From contig OZ316894.1 of the NCBI GenBank assembly GCA_973895155.1, positions 6,696,001-6,760,000 on the forward strand: a stretch of DNA of 64,000 nucleotides. The letters run 5' to 3'. The notes below the pieces were generated by a model, which was not told the DNA's origin, did not search any database, and was given only the letters and a program-made list of their open reading frames with translations. Position numbers and translations under genes: made by a program. Numbering within the stretch: position 1 is the stretch's first letter; every line of letters starts with the position of its first letter. The DNA is from Marsupella aquatica (Eukaryota > Marchantiophyta). Positions 1-11,495 of this stretch are shown here, one piece after another.

Positions 1-553
1 CCGAAAGCTCGTTTGAAATTGGTCATTTTTCGGAGGACTGGAAACACCGTCGTATCTTAGGGTGTGAGTGCCACCTAGCCACCCTTCCACGCGACTCGCT
101 TTACAGACTACTACTAGTAACTAGGGAATTGTAGCAATTAACAAGTTCCAGTGGCAGTGGACCTGGAACTACGTGCACACCTACATTTCTTAAAAAGGAA
201 CTTTCATAAAGATCCTTCACCAAAGATTGCACAAGCTAAATTGAATTGATGGTTTTTCCGAGGTCACAAAAAAACCTTCGTTTCTTAGGGTGTAAGTGAC
301 ACCCAGCCAGCCTTTCACACGACTCGCTAAACAGACTACTACTGGTAACTACGGCATTGTAGCATTTAACAGGTTCCAGTGGCAGTGAACCTGGAACTTG
401 TAACTACGTTGGAATCTGCATTTTTCAGAAAGGATCTTTGATAGAGATCTTTCACCCCGTAGACTCCAAAAGCTCATTTGAAAGTGATGGTTTTTCGGAG
501 GCCATGGAAAAACCTTCGTTTCTTAGGGTGTGAGTGACACCCAGCTTCCCTTG
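1..553. repeat. Truncated tandem repeat, about 230-bp unit
   Basis: The block cgtttcttagggtgtgagtg recurs at about 51 (one base different), 279 and 517, giving spacings of 228 and 238 bp. The rest of each unit (primary-colour text such as cagactactactagtaacta and ggttccagtggcagtg) is also shared. Copy 1 is cut by the window start and copy 3 stops at about 553. No protein-coding signal was seen in it. It is probably the edge of a satellite-like array. Confidence 0.8.
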
Positions 554-746
554 ACGCTACATGATGAGCGTACGAGAGCTGCATTACACGACGAAAGTCA
601 ATAACATGAGTTCGACAGTCCACGAAGTTTTTACATGATCAACTGACACACAAAGTAAGGCAAGTCGGCTCGACAAAACTGACAGTATCCTAAATTATTC
701 TCATAACTGGAAGCTCAAGTATATTCCAAACAGACAATCCTTTGCC

Positions 747-1710
747 TTACATAAGTGTGCAAATATTTACATACGTCAAGACATTTACCTCATCACCGTT
801 CTTTATACCATATTGGCTCAGCAACGACGAATCACTAAGCAGCTTCTCGTTGTTACAGACCAGGCAAAAATTGCCCCAAACATGCTTCCTGAAGCACCAA
901 AACGTGTGTCGAAGATCAGGTTTCGAAAAACTATAAAGTATATCAGCACACCAATTTGGACACGAGGCTCGAAAGCCAGTGTCCCTGGGCCATACTCTTT
1001 TCCGAGATAAATCTGTTAAGTCTCTCCAAACCCGGACAGAATCTTGACTAGGAGGAACTGCATACCAGGAAATATGACGATGCCCCATATTCTCCTCCTC
1101 CATCTCATCTACCTTCTTTTGAATAGCCGCCTTCAAGTCTCGCACGGATGCAGTATTCAAAGCTGCTACGTCTGGAACCGAGACCCATGAAAAAACTCTC
1201 AGGACCCCCAAGAACTTCAAAAGTTCGCCGGGTGTTTTCCAATTTCAACTACTACAATCTTTACAATGAAGCTTAGGCACAGTAATTACGAGACAAGGTT
1301 CACTAGTACTACCAGAAAGAGATAATACATGCAGAGTAGTAGTGATAGACTTGCGGACAATGTAGCAAATGCTGACGGTAATAGAACAGCATCATAAAAG
1401 CCATGCCAGTAGAAATTAACCAGGAAATTATTAGCAAGATGAAAATGATGCTAACGGCCTCGGTTTACCTATGGTTGGGGAGGACTTTACCGAATGTAGT
1501 GCCGTCCATCTTTCGAATGCACAGCATCATGGCGCTACCCTTCTCAACACCAATCAAGGTTTCCAGCTCCTTTAGGGAGGGCCTCTTCTTCGACACGTCG
1601 TTCAAGAGGGGGTCCTGAAGTAGGGTGGCCAACAAGGGTTCCAGCTGCGCTTTGCGGAAACCCACATAACCCCCATCCAAGGCGCAGATGGACATCCTTA
1701 GTTGATCCAT
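747..1710 (-). CDS. SNRNP25: U11/U12 small nuclear ribonucleoprotein 25 kDa protein (minor spliceosome), 3 exons
   Basis: This is a component of the U11/U12 di-snRNP that recognises U12-type introns in the nucleus. Three minus-strand exons join in frame: 1710..1491, 1171..1066 and 888..747, giving about 155 residues. Both introns (1490..1172 and 1065..889) are GT-AG. The splices rebuild DGTTF-DVAALN and GHRHISW-KHVWGNFCL, which are hallmarks of the family's ubiquitin-like domain. The second block is followed by NEKLL and the YGIKNGDEV stretch. Family members have an N-terminal helical part (here LLATLLQDPLLNDVSKKRPSL) before the ubiquitin-like fold, as seen here. Start: the first in-frame ATG at 1710 is chosen; a GTG lies 9 codons upstream. 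The length fits plant homologues. Neither of its own introns is U12-type by sequence. The U2-like gene 3.7 kb away is on the same strand but is a separate unit. Confidence 0.92.
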
Positions 1711-1737
1711 GTCCCCTCCCACCTCACTCGCTGTCAC

Positions 1738-3285
1738 GACGAACTATAGTACACCCACAGTGATTCGAAGAAAAATCCTTCTGTCACCAAACTTTGCTTT
1801 CCGCTTCTCCTTTTCGAGTCATTTCAAACGAACGAGGTCCACTGAAACGGTTGTTTCAAACGAGCAGGGACACCATTCTTTGAAACAGGAGAGAAAGTTC
1901 TCACGAATTAGGAGGATCAGCTGAATGACAAGCGTGGGGAAGAGGACCAGGAGCAGAGTAATTTCCAGATCGTATTCGGGATGGTCTCTCGTCCTCCTTG
2001 CCCACTGCAATAGCACGCATGCACTCGATTGCTATTTCCTCTCTATTTCCACCCGACGCACCGCAGCAGTGTGAAAAGAAATACGGCCGGGAGGGATTCG
2101 ATTCAGTGTGAAACTGCACACGCTTCTCCCGGCCTCGTTCGTCGCCCGTCTAGTCCAAGATGAGGTCCCGTTTATAGCTTCAAAGAGAGCAAACGCTGCT
2201 TTGACAAGAGAAATCTTGGAGCATTTGTCCCAATGAACTCCCGTCCCTGCCTCCAGTCCTCCAAAGCGGGTTCTAGTTCTCTACTCCTTGAGAGATTGCT
2301 GCTGACAGAGCTACCCCACCAGACAGACTACTGCTTGATGAAAGATTGCCGCCGACACGAGCTCAGCTCTCGCCCTCACTCGACACGGGTATCAAGGGAG
2401 ACGACTGCTTCATAAATTGCTGCTGCTGAGACGCTGAATGCTAACATGCGCTGCGAGCTAACTTCCAACAGAGCGCTCAGCGCGAATTCCTTTCCTTTAT
2501 TACCTCAGCTCTCGGCTGGGTGCGAATTCCAACGGGTCTTTCCCCAAAACACGAACAATTTCGACTCTAAATTTCGGTATCCAATTCCTGCAGACCGTCA
2601 CAACGTCACAAGGCCCACCACGGTCGTCGTCAGATTTTTGCCCGCCAAACATCCACAGCTGAACCAGAGGCAGGGAATTACAACTCCTCATCTTTTACTA
2701 GGGGTTATTTTCAAGGGTTCAAGAAAGTTCGTCTTGTCTGGAGATTGTGTTCGGAAGTTGTCGATGGAGAGCTTTACTTCGCAAAGGTTTTCCAATATGG
2801 AGAGTGGATTTACTGTCCGAACTCCGAAGTAGCGGAAAGAATGCTGTTCAGCAACGTGTCTGGACTCTGGAGAGAACCGTTCCACTACTGATTCCCCGAC
2901 CTTTCCGTGCTGACCTGACGACAGTGCTGATGGGTTTGCCAAGCATGTGCTTCTTTAGATTTGTAATCGCATTCCCGTTTAAGTACGACGGGATCTGATT
3001 TCTGACTCTGTTCAGTCAAATTGAATCGGAACGGTCCTGCAGTAAACCCCTACCTGATGTGTAAATGACAACTGATTGTTTTGTGTGAAAAGGCAATCCC
3101 GTAAGGTGAAAGTGCATTTAACTGTTCCATTAATTAAGGGAAGTAATCAAGAACTAGGCTTCATGGGGTTCAAAGTTTCAAGTGGCATTCGAGAATGTTG
3201 GTGTAGTTACACTAAAAGCGACGAACATATTCAAACCCCGTCCATGAATTCTTCCGTCAAGATCGTCTAATAACTGAAAGTTATT
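1738..3285. other. Intergenic, upstream of SNRNP25
   Basis: The stretch contains several overlapping short open frames on both strands (for example 2446-2832 plus and 2688-2942 minus). None shows a family motif, and their lengths and compositions look like chance frames in moderately GC-rich DNA. The first few hundred bases must hold the SNRNP25 promoter; no clear TATA box was found. Confidence 0.5.
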
Positions 3286-3500
3286 AAACTACAAATTTAT
3301 AGTCTATAACCTTTTGTCATAAAGATTGGTCTTATGTCATTGCCATTAGTCACTATAGAAGCTGGTGAAAGGAAAAAAACACAAAAATTTACCCACTACA
3401 AAATTTATAGTCCATATCTTTTTTAAGGATTGGTCTTATGTCATTGCCATTAATCACTGTAGAAGTTCGTGAAAGAAAAAATAATAATTTTTTATACACA
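3286..3500. repeat. Two-copy tandem duplication, about 108 bp
   Basis: The block with aaatttatagtc, then attggtcttatgtcattgcc, then gtgaaaggaaa-like sequence appears twice in a row (about 3290-3398 and 3399-3490). Copies differ by substitutions and small indels, so the duplication is not recent. Confidence 0.75.
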
Positions 3501-3664
3501 ACCTTGTGAAAACTATATGACCATCCCTTCAAGGCATAATGCCATGATCAGTAATATTGAACCTTTGAGACTCCCTAATTTTGTGCTATCTCTTGCATGC
3601 AGCCACATTGGATTTTGGTTCCTCATATGAATTTGAAACTTTAAACTCCCATGGAAGGTAAGTT

Positions 3665-4096
3665 TTGTTTGTTCCTCTCGTTGGAAAGCCTACCTACTGT
3701 AAGGAAAAACACAAAAATGGCTATCGTTTTGCTTTCTGCTGCTGTGTTGAACTGGGTAGTGGTGAAGTGGATAACAGCCACCGGCCCAGAGGAGTAGAGG
3801 ACTTCAAAAACTTGGACACGACAAGGAAAAGCAAGACTGCTAGATTGATCAACTCTTGTCCAAAGCATCTCCAGTTGCAAAGACAAGTTGAGCCAATTCA
3901 CAAGGGTAGATGTGAACAGGCGAAGGCTCCTGAGACTCTTGCGATAGAGTGGGTTGGATTAGAAGCTTTCACATCTCAAGGCGTTTCCTGGAGGAGAGAC
4001 GAGTTTTACAGAGGAGTTGATCTGGATCAGCTACCGCTGCCTGGGGCTGTCGTGAAGCAAAAGGTCACGTTAATAGCTCTCACATCACAAGGATAA
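3665..4096 (+). CDS. Unassigned open frame of 143 codons
   Basis: It starts at an in-frame ATG-like position within ordinary intergenic sequence and encodes a basic protein with no motif I recognise. Two weak echoes, AFTSQG and ALTSQG, occur near the C-terminus. A frame on the opposite strand (4027-4359) overlaps it. There is no clear splice or promoter support. It may be a chance frame or an exon of an unrecognised gene. Confidence 0.15.
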   Translation: MFVPLVGKPTYCKEKHKNGYRFAFCCCVELGSGEVDNSHRPRGVEDFKNLDTTRKSKTARLINSCPKHLQLQRQVEPIHKGRCEQAKAPETLAIEWVGLEAFTSQGVSWRRDEFYRGVDLDQLPLPGAVVKQKVTLIALTSQG

Positions 4097-4347
4097 ACTT
4101 GAAAACCTTCCCCCCACCCATTGAGTATTATCCTGCAGAAAGTCCTCAGTGAAAGATTCTGGAGATGTCTCGCGGTGTTCCTTACAAACGAGAATGGTGA
4201 GACCATATAAACAGTGCTTTCGTCAATATGTGATATGGAGGCCCCATGCCTTTCCCTGTTGTTCATTTTAGCCTGCCGTGATTGTCCCATCTCCAGACAA
4301 AGTCCGGCGGGTTGATCACATCGAAGCAGCATCTCATTACGAATGGA

Positions 4348-4534
4348 CATATCCACCAACTCGAATCTAAGTACAGATGCGTTTAAGCTTCAGTCATATC
4401 CACCAACTCGAATCTAAGTACAGATGCGTTTAAGCTTCAGTCATATCCACCAACTCGAATCTAAGTACAGATGCGTTTAAGCTTCAGTCATATCCACCAA
4501 CTCGAATCTAAGTACAGATGCGTTTAAGCTTCAG
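4348..4534. repeat. Minisatellite, four copies of a 47-bp unit
   Basis: Units start at 4348, 4395, 4442 and 4489. Each reads catatccaccaactcgaatc and continues to aagcttcagt. The complete copies look identical by eye, so the amplification is recent. The last copy ends at about 4534. No coding role is apparent. Confidence 0.92.
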
Positions 4535-4949
4535 ACTGAGGCCACAACTGTCGACCTCATGCTCTGTTGTCCTTCACCCGGACGCGACGTCCGACAGGTC
4601 GATCTCAGCCAAGTCAATTCAGATCATGAGTCAACAGATTCCCAACTGGAATGCAACAGATCTCCTGTATCAATCATAGCGACGTCAACATAGAGTTTGA
4701 AGCGACAAATCCCCCAATGTCGATCATAGTAGTAATTTACAAATCAACAGATCCCTCAATCAGAATGAGCACAGACCGTCCAAAGCGCCAAATTACCCAA
4801 ATCTGACCGTCCTCGCGTCAGATTAGCGAAAACCCTAAACTTTAAGATCATGAATCAACACGTCCCGCAATGCCAACGAGAACGGATCCTTCATGTCGAT
4901 CACTGCGAAGTCACATCAGATTGAATCAACGCATACTCCAATTCGGGTG
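4535..4949. other. Intergenic, no feature seen
   Basis: Unique-looking sequence with scattered repeats of short words (cgatcat, tcaacagatc). No open frame, RNA gene or transposon end was recognised. Confidence 0.5.
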
Positions 4950-5360
4950 AGAAAACACGTACTTCCAAAAAAGTTCGTGTGAGGACACACGACTTCATTT
5001 CAATTGAGAAACACACGCGGAACAAAGCTGAGACGCACACGGCAGGATATGAAATCTTTCTATAACTCGATGTGCTTCAGTGTAGCTTGCTTTGTGTGAT
5101 CTCGAGATTTCCAATCGAAGATGCTGTTTTGATTGTTTGGTTCTCCCAACAAACACATACAAGAATTCGGGTGAGGACATACAACTCCATTTCAATTAAG
5201 AAACACACGCGGAACAGAGCCGGACGCACACAGCAGGGTATGCTATCTTTGTGAACTCGGAAGTTCTTACACTTAAGATCTCGAGATCTTCAGGACAAAT
5301 GTGGGGCATCGAGGTTAGGTCGAACATGCTGTGTTTAGATTGATTGGTTTCCCCGTTAGG
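4950..5360. repeat. Diverged tandem duplication next to the U2 gene
   Basis: Two ~200-bp copies (about 4940-5155 and 5166-5360) share attcgggtgag, catttcaatt(g/a)agaaac, acacgcggaaca, gcacac(g)gcagg, gatctcgaga and the end gattg(g)tttggttctccc. The second copy directly abuts the 3' end of the U2-like gene, so copy 1 may be the flank of a lost tandem U2 copy. Confidence 0.65.
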
Positions 5361-5362
5361 AG

Positions 5363-5558
5363 AAGGGCTGCGCCTGCCGAGGAGGTAGTGCAATACCTCG
5401 GCGACACTGGCGAACCCGAAGCAGCAAGCTACTTCGATGGGTTCGCACCCAAGAGAAATAAGATTAATATCGTGAAGGTCGATGACCCTCGTATCAGATA
5501 TTAAACTGATAAGAACAGATACTACACTTGATCTTAGCCAAAAGGCCGAGAAAGGTAT
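5363..5558 (-). ncRNA. U2: U2 spliceosomal snRNA gene (possibly a variant or pseudogene)
   Basis: Read on the minus strand from 5558, the sequence starts ATACCTTTCTCGGCCTTTTG and continues GCTAAGATCAAGTGTAGTAT, the highly conserved U2 5' domain including the GTAGTA that pairs with the intron branch point. Stem IIb (GAGGGTC/GACCTTC), a long stem III (GCGAACCC/GGGTTCGC) and stem IV (GCCGAGG/CCTCGGC with TTGCACTAC in the loop) can all be drawn, in the right order and with about 196 nt overall. One oddity is the Sm-site region, which reads TTATTTCTCTTGG instead of the usual A-T4-6-G run. The 3' end is set by family length and could be off by several bases. Preserved stems argue for function; the Sm site argues for caution. 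Confidence 0.88.
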
Positions 5559-5640
5559 GCCTCTCATATGTTTCGCGCAGGTATTTGTACCCCAAAGCAA
5601 CTCCTTGCAGGCCGAGTAAAACGTACGCTTATGGTTTTAT
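5559..5640 (-). promoter_or_regulatory. U2 upstream region with TATA-like element
   Basis: On the minus strand a TACAAATA box lies about 24-31 nt before the U2 5' end, which is the position expected for plant snRNA genes. The usual plant upstream sequence element (RTCCCACATCG at about -70) is not visible. The assignment rests on position only. Confidence 0.4.
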
Positions 5641-5760
5641 GCCCAAAGCTCGCCGATACTGTGAGAAATTTGCAGCGAAACTCTTTTGTACACCTCAGTA
5701 GTGAAGGGGAACTCCTCACTCCTAACCACTGCGTCACTTTCTCCAAGTACACTTAAAATT

Positions 5761-5940
5761 TTTTCCTTTTGAGGTTTTGGGGAGCTTTAGGGAGGTTTGG
5801 GATCTACTTTTCTCCGAGTAACTTTTTATTTTTTCCTTTGGATCAAATTTTTTTCCTTTTGAGGTTTTGGGGAGCTTTAGGGAGGTTTGGGATCTACTTT
5901 TCTCCGAGTAACTTTTTATTTTTTCCTTTGGATCGTTTTT
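5761..5940. repeat. Two-copy 90-bp tandem duplication
   Basis: The unit with gaggttttggggagctttag starts at 5771 and again at 5861, a period of 90 bp (divisible by three). The copies are nearly identical. On the minus strand this gives a frame with a repeated 30-residue lysine/serine-rich segment, but there is no other evidence of a gene. Confidence 0.9.
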
Positions 5941-8900
5941 TTTTATTTTAAGGGTGGAGGAGCCCAAACCCTTATTACTTTTAATTGGTAAGCTACCTCT
6001 ACTCGATTTGCATTTCCTTTCTCTTATCACTATGAGGTGGCTTGGTGCAAAAACTTTGGTGTGCTTTCCCTTGGGCACATTGGGGACCCACTTCCTTCTA
6101 GTAAACCATCGTCCCTCCCTTTCCTTTTCTTTCTTTTACCACATTGGGGTGGCAGGGTGCAAACTACAGTTTGCTTAAACGTTAGTATTTGTATGATTTT
6201 AATGTAATTAAGCCTACAGCCTTGCTTTGGAGCCCCAATTCAAAGTATAGTGATATCTCGAAGTGTGGATATCCTTCAAACATATGGGCAAACGACAAAG
6301 GAGAACTTCATATTTGTGTTGGAGAATGAGGTTTCACTAGGTCCTCACCTTGGGATTCTAATTTCCCAGCTCTTGGGACACTATTCCACAAGCTGATTGA
6401 TTAGAATTTTTGTGCACCTTCTAAAATAAAATTTTGAGGTTTTGTGTCACCTGCAACTGCAAAAATTTTGAAGGTTGGACTTTAAATGACTGAGCAAGCA
6501 ACCTGAGCAATGGCAGTTTGGGGGTAAAAGTGCATCACCAAATTGTTTTCAAAAGCTTGTTTTCAATTGAAGCCCATAAGCAAAAGTTGGGTGCTATTCC
6601 AGGAGGAAATGGTCAAAAAGCATTTTGAGCAAACCATTTCTAGTTGTCCTTTGTAGTGCTTTTTGACTCTCTCATGTTCTTCTTAACCCACCACTAGCCA
6701 TGACAAAACCTATATCCACCAGGTCTCACCATAAACAGTATCATTTTCCTGAAATTGTGGAGCAAAATGGCACCGGAGAGGAGAAGAATATGAGAAAAGT
6801 ATTGGACACTTCCCCTTTTTGTATGGCTAGTGGGTTTAAGAGTGCACTCATCCAGCTGAAGGTCCACCAGGGTCTCCTTACCCTGTCCTTGCTCTCTTCA
6901 TGCTCAGAGTGTACCCTCTCTATCCAAACTCTTTCACTTTCGATCCTCTACTAGCCTTAGATTCAGCTGTTGCCATAATTGTGAAGATATGGTCCAAGAG
7001 GATTAACCTCACCACATGTACAAGGAGGGATATGCTTAGTAGACCCCCTCGATACTTTTCCCCAATCTGGACCGTCGATGGACCTTCTGATCTCAGATCT
7101 GGGCCGTTCATCAGGGGGTTGATCAAGTAACAAGTTTCATTTTGGGGGTCGATCAAGCAAATACCTCCATGTACAAGCTATTGGAAAGGTGGTGCTCATT
7201 GAATGTTCGCCTATGTGCTTGTGCTTGAATCTTCAACTACTGTAGTACTGTAGGGGGCATACTAGGTTTGGTATACAATTCTAGATTACTTCCAACCCAA
7301 ATGCCATAGCCAGCTACTCCTTATTTACAGGTAAGCTCATTTGAGAGCTGTTTTTTGTTGGAACCTTCCCCAAAAGAAATTCCAGATGACCTGCCACATA
7401 CAATGACAAACAGCTCAGATGGACCATTGCAACCACCTTGGACCATTTAAATTTTTTGTGTTGAACTTAAATAGTATCTTTACTTTATGTGAATAGACAC
7501 TCTTTTTTGGGAGTTTATTGGGTCTGGAAAGCTGCTAGGACCAGTTGCATGCCTACATATTGTGGTCCATTGGAGCATCTTTCTAAACCTTTCCCTTTGA
7601 GACCCTTTGAAGAATAGAAAATAGAAAACCCCAATAATCTACAAGCACTATCATACATATTTTCTCTTCCACTTTCACCTTTTGGCCAAATTTTGTCCAT
7701 GCAATTAGTATCTTGCATTCCCTCATGAGGGGCCAACTTCACGAAGAACAAGGATTGGGGTTACGGGTACCAAAGAACAAACAGGTTCCAGGCAGCAATT
7801 TTTATTACTTATGAAAACTTGCAAGATTACACCTCTCTGAAAAGTAAGATTCCGCCTCTCTAAAACATATTCACCGCTTTTGGTAAAACATCTCCAGGTC
7901 CATGACGCAACTCCCCACCTAGCCACAGACCCCATAGCCAGAATCTAACTAGTATGTGGGTCCAACTCAATTTTTTTAACATATTGGTAATATTGTATTT
8001 GTTTGTTTTACTAATTCTCTTTCCTGGTCTTTCCTGGTTATCAAGTTTGCCAAAACTCTATGATGTGCCCAAATACAGTGCCAAGAATTTGGAAGGAGCT
8101 TTTAGCGTGCTACATAATGTTGTCATCCTTTGTTTGCCTCCACCGCTCTCATGTTCTTTTCACCTCTCTATGTAATTCACATTGCAACTCCTCACTGTAG
8201 CAATCACCTTGCTTGTTTGAGTGACAAATTATTCATCACAAGGGTGAACAACAAACTATCTTGGAGGCAAGGAGCTAGGCAATCACCTGCACTTCATTGT
8301 CTTGCAATGTTTTTGTGCAATGGATAATTATGCATTGGATTTGTCTATAAAATTATGAGATGTTTTTAAAAGTATTTGAAATTTGCATAATAAAAGTTGA
8401 CATCACTAACAAACAAATTCATAAACTCAAAAACTATTTATAGCATTGGTTTTTTAATTGTTTTGTGGGGAGACAAGTATACTTTTTGTTTGGAAAGTGT
8501 AATTTATTCATCATGATTTGTCTAGTAATGACAAAAACAAAATTCTCATCAATTTTAATGGCAAATGGAAACAAAGAAAAAACCCATAAGTGTAGAATCA
8601 TAATGATCATGTTGGGAAGAGAGTAACTTTATACACAGACACCTTCGTGAGAGAAGAAACATACTAACTTCATTTCTGTTTTTTAAATATATGTTTTACT
8701 AATCAATAGAAAGTCATAGCCTTATTTTTGTAGAGATTTTATAATAATAGAATAGTTTAATGTTTTGAGAATAGTTGATTAGTCTTGAATGTGCAAGTGA
8801 GTTTTGACATTATGCTTATGACTTTTTTGGTGTGTATTCAAGGAATATGTTTGAATAAGGCCTAGGGGAACTACACTCAAGTGGCATACAAGATATTGTT

Positions 8901-9629
8901 TTAAGATTTCTCATGGTGACTACCATCAAGGTAAATGTTTATATCTGTGCATGTTTTTTATGACTAGAATTTGTTTTTTTGTTATTTGTGAAGTGACTTG
9001 ATATTTTGTCCATTCAATTGACATGAGCAATTTTGTGTGAGTTTGTAGACAAATTTTGGCATCACTAAGAAACAACCCCAAGCTATCATCTAAGCTTGAA
9101 ATAGAGGTTTGTTTTTCTCTTTATTCCTTGTTGAATAAATGTGATTGCTAAAGTTGTTCACTCATAAAGCTAAATCAAGCATGGAATCTATCTATACTTT
9201 AAAATCCAATTTTCACTTATGTAATATTGACCATAATGATGTTTATTTTCAAATAAATTATCAGATTAGCTAAAAATTTGTAGCATTATCATATATGGAT
9301 GTGCAAATATTAGTATATTAATTATTTGCCACAACACTTAGAGCTTTTATTTGAATCAACACAATAGATTTATGCAATCTTAACAAAACTATAAGTAATT
9401 GTAATTTGCAATTTATTTGTAGAAAGCAATGCTCTTGGTAGGTAGATGAGTCTTTTGTAATCTTGTTTCATATTGTTATGGTTATCTTAGGGCATTACAT
9501 ATTAAGAAAGTGAAATTTGCCATTTGTTGGATTCCAAAAATGGAGAAGTTAGCTCTTTGTACCTAAAATTATTCACTTAAGTTTATTATCAATCGGGTAC
9601 TATAATTATAAGGTCCATATCATATTATT
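5941..9629. other. AT-rich intergenic stretch without recognisable genes
   Basis: Open frames are short and carry no motif. The AT content rises sharply after about 8.3 kb. A piece at 6711-6836 is related to 31757-31917 (separate entry). No transposon termini or RNA gene was recognised. Confidence 0.5.
6711..6836 (+). repeat. Dispersed repeat, copy A
   Basis: It shares atccaccaggt(t/c)tcaccata, ttttcctgaaattgtgga, caaaatggcac, gagaagaat and ttggacacttcc followed by atggctagtgg with the reverse complement of 31757-31917. The two copies are diverged, with indels. The identity of the parent element is unknown. Confidence 0.75.
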
Positions 9630-10335
9630 CAAGTTAAGGCAATAAACTATAGTACACACATATGCACAGGTCGGTGTAATGTTTGACCCTAATTGTAACT
9701 TCAAAATCAATATAAGGTTACAAGTTAAGGCATTCTGGTACACACATCCGCAAGGGTCGGTGTATTGTTTGACCCCAGTTGTAACTTCAAAATAAATATA
9801 AAGTCACAAGTTAAGGCATCCTGGTACACACATCTGCAAGGGTCAGTGTACTGTTTGACCCCAACTATAACTTATAAAATCAATATAAGGTTACAAGTTA
9901 AGGCATTATGATACACACATCCGCAAGGGTCGGTGTATTGTTTGACCCCATTTGTAACTTCAAAATCAATATAAAGTTACAAGTTAAGGCATTCTGGTAC
10001 ACACATCTACAAGGGTCGGTGTACTGTTTGACCCCAGTTGTAACTTATAAAATTCATGAATATAAGGTAACTACAAGTTAAGACATTATGGTACACACAT
10101 CTACAAGGGTTAGTGTACTGCTTGACCCTAGTTGTAACTTCAAAATCAAAATTAGGTTATCCGGGAAGGTTACAAGTCAAGGCATTTTGGTACACACATC
10201 TACAAGGGTCTGTCAACTTAGGGTTTGATCCCATTTGTAACTTCAAAATCAATAAGGTCATAAGTTAAAGCAATTGGTACACATATATTCAAGGGTTTGA
10301 GTATTGTTTGTCAAGTTGTAACTTAAAAACAAGGT
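9630..10335. repeat. Tandem array of eight units, 86-99 bp each
   Basis: Unit starts fall at about 9630, 9721, 9807, 9894, 9980, 10074, 10173 and 10261. Each carries caagttaaggcatt, ggtacacacatc, caagggtcggtgta, tgtttgacccca and ttgtaacttcaaaatcaata. The central units are most alike and the outer ones diverge, as expected from unequal crossing-over. There is no coding signal. The flanks are AT-rich and unremarkable. Confidence 0.9.
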
Positions 10336-10823
10336 TATAATAGTCTAGAGTTTACATTCCAAAAATCTAACATTCAATACCACTTCAAAACAATATTTTC
10401 ATAACTAGACCCTTCCACATGTTAACATTGTAATAATCCTTGCATTAAACTTCAATGTAAGTTTCCCATGACCAAACCCTCGCTTATTCACCCCACCTTC
10501 CTCATGATTTTTCACCCCTATTTATATTTCTAATATTCTTTCCCATTTTACTTGTATGGCGTCAAGAGGTTGAGAGAATGCTTTATATGTTGCTTACCAA
10601 GCTTAGTTATTTTATTTTATTGCAATTAAATTGCCCTTTAAAATATACCTAATACCCAAGCTGGAGATTTCTCAAATATTGATTTTTTTCAAAGCCGACC
10701 TACTCCCCAAGTTCTTCTTATTCCTTAGGCACCATAAACATCATAATCTAGTTATGTCAACATCCAAGCATGGATAGGTTTAGTTTAATAGAGTTGTTTG
10801 TGTCGAGAAGTGACATTACTCTT
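10336..10823. other. Intergenic, no feature seen
   Basis: AT-rich sequence between two tandem arrays. No open frame of note and no transposon end was seen. Confidence 0.45.
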
Positions 10824-11070
10824 CACACGAGGTTTCACACACAAAAGCAACATAGATCATAATTGGATTCAAAACATCTAATGGTGTAAAAGTTCTTTTT
10901 GAGCTAAGAGACCACACGAGTATTCACACACAAAATGAATCTGGATGGTTGGATTCATAACATCTAATGGTAGGAAAGCTCATTTTCAGTTGAGAGGCCA
11001 CACGAGCCTTCACACGAGTCTTCACACACAAAATGGATGTAGATGGTTGGATTAAAACCATCTAATGGCT
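10824..11070. repeat. Three-copy tandem repeat, about 89-98 bp
   Basis: Copies are anchored by cacacacaaaa at about 10836, 10925 and 11023, each followed by a (a/t)gatggttggatt-type word, catctaatgg, and an (a/g)gaggccacacgag-type word. The copies have diverged. The array lies 430 bp upstream of the trigger factor start codon, so it could sit in its distal promoter. Confidence 0.75.
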
Positions 11071-11495
11071 GAATATTTACAGGGTGACGTGGAATTTTCA
11101 GATTTACAGAAGTCTCTACCTGGACCCCTAATGAACATCCTTAAATCTACGGAGATCTGGCTGGTCAAAGTTTAATCTAGAAAATAAGACAAGCAATCTT
11201 AGTAGCATCTTCTCCTTTACACAAGGTGACATTAGTTACAAAGAAAAACCCTTACAAATGACGCTGGGTCATGGAACCCTCACTACAACGGGATTCATTC
11301 ACTCCCCAACCCTGCACTGCGTTAGTGTCGAGCTTGGATAAAGGAGAATTCGGATGCTGCATAGTTTTCGATAGCTGACGAGAGGAGCGGCATTGCGACA
11401 GAGTTATCAGAGCAGTCTGTGGAAAGTCTGAGCTCGAGCTGCTGCGCTACGACAGCGTGGAGTGAGCAGCAGACTGGATAGCAGCAGCAGCAGCC
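11071..11495 (+). other. Promoter and 5' leader of the trigger factor gene
   Basis: Sequence turns GC-richer after about 11300, consistent with a 5' UTR, and ends in a CAG-rich leader (gcagcagcagcagcc) immediately before the ATG. No confident TATA box was identified. Confidence 0.4.

Noticed and set aside
2446-2832. 128-codon plus-strand frame
   Set aside because: No motif, overlapped by frames in two other phases, and no splice or promoter support.
5196-5600. 134-codon minus-strand frame
   Set aside because: It runs through the U2 snRNA; the conserved snRNA sequence explains the open frame.
5734-6078. Minus-strand frame with a repeated 30-residue lysine/serine-rich segment
   Set aside because: It is fully explained by the 90-bp DNA duplication (a multiple of three), has no domain and overlaps the U2 upstream region.
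9630-10335. CRISPR-like repeat array
   Set aside because: Units are contiguous and diverge along their whole length with no unique spacers; it is a eukaryotic tandem array.
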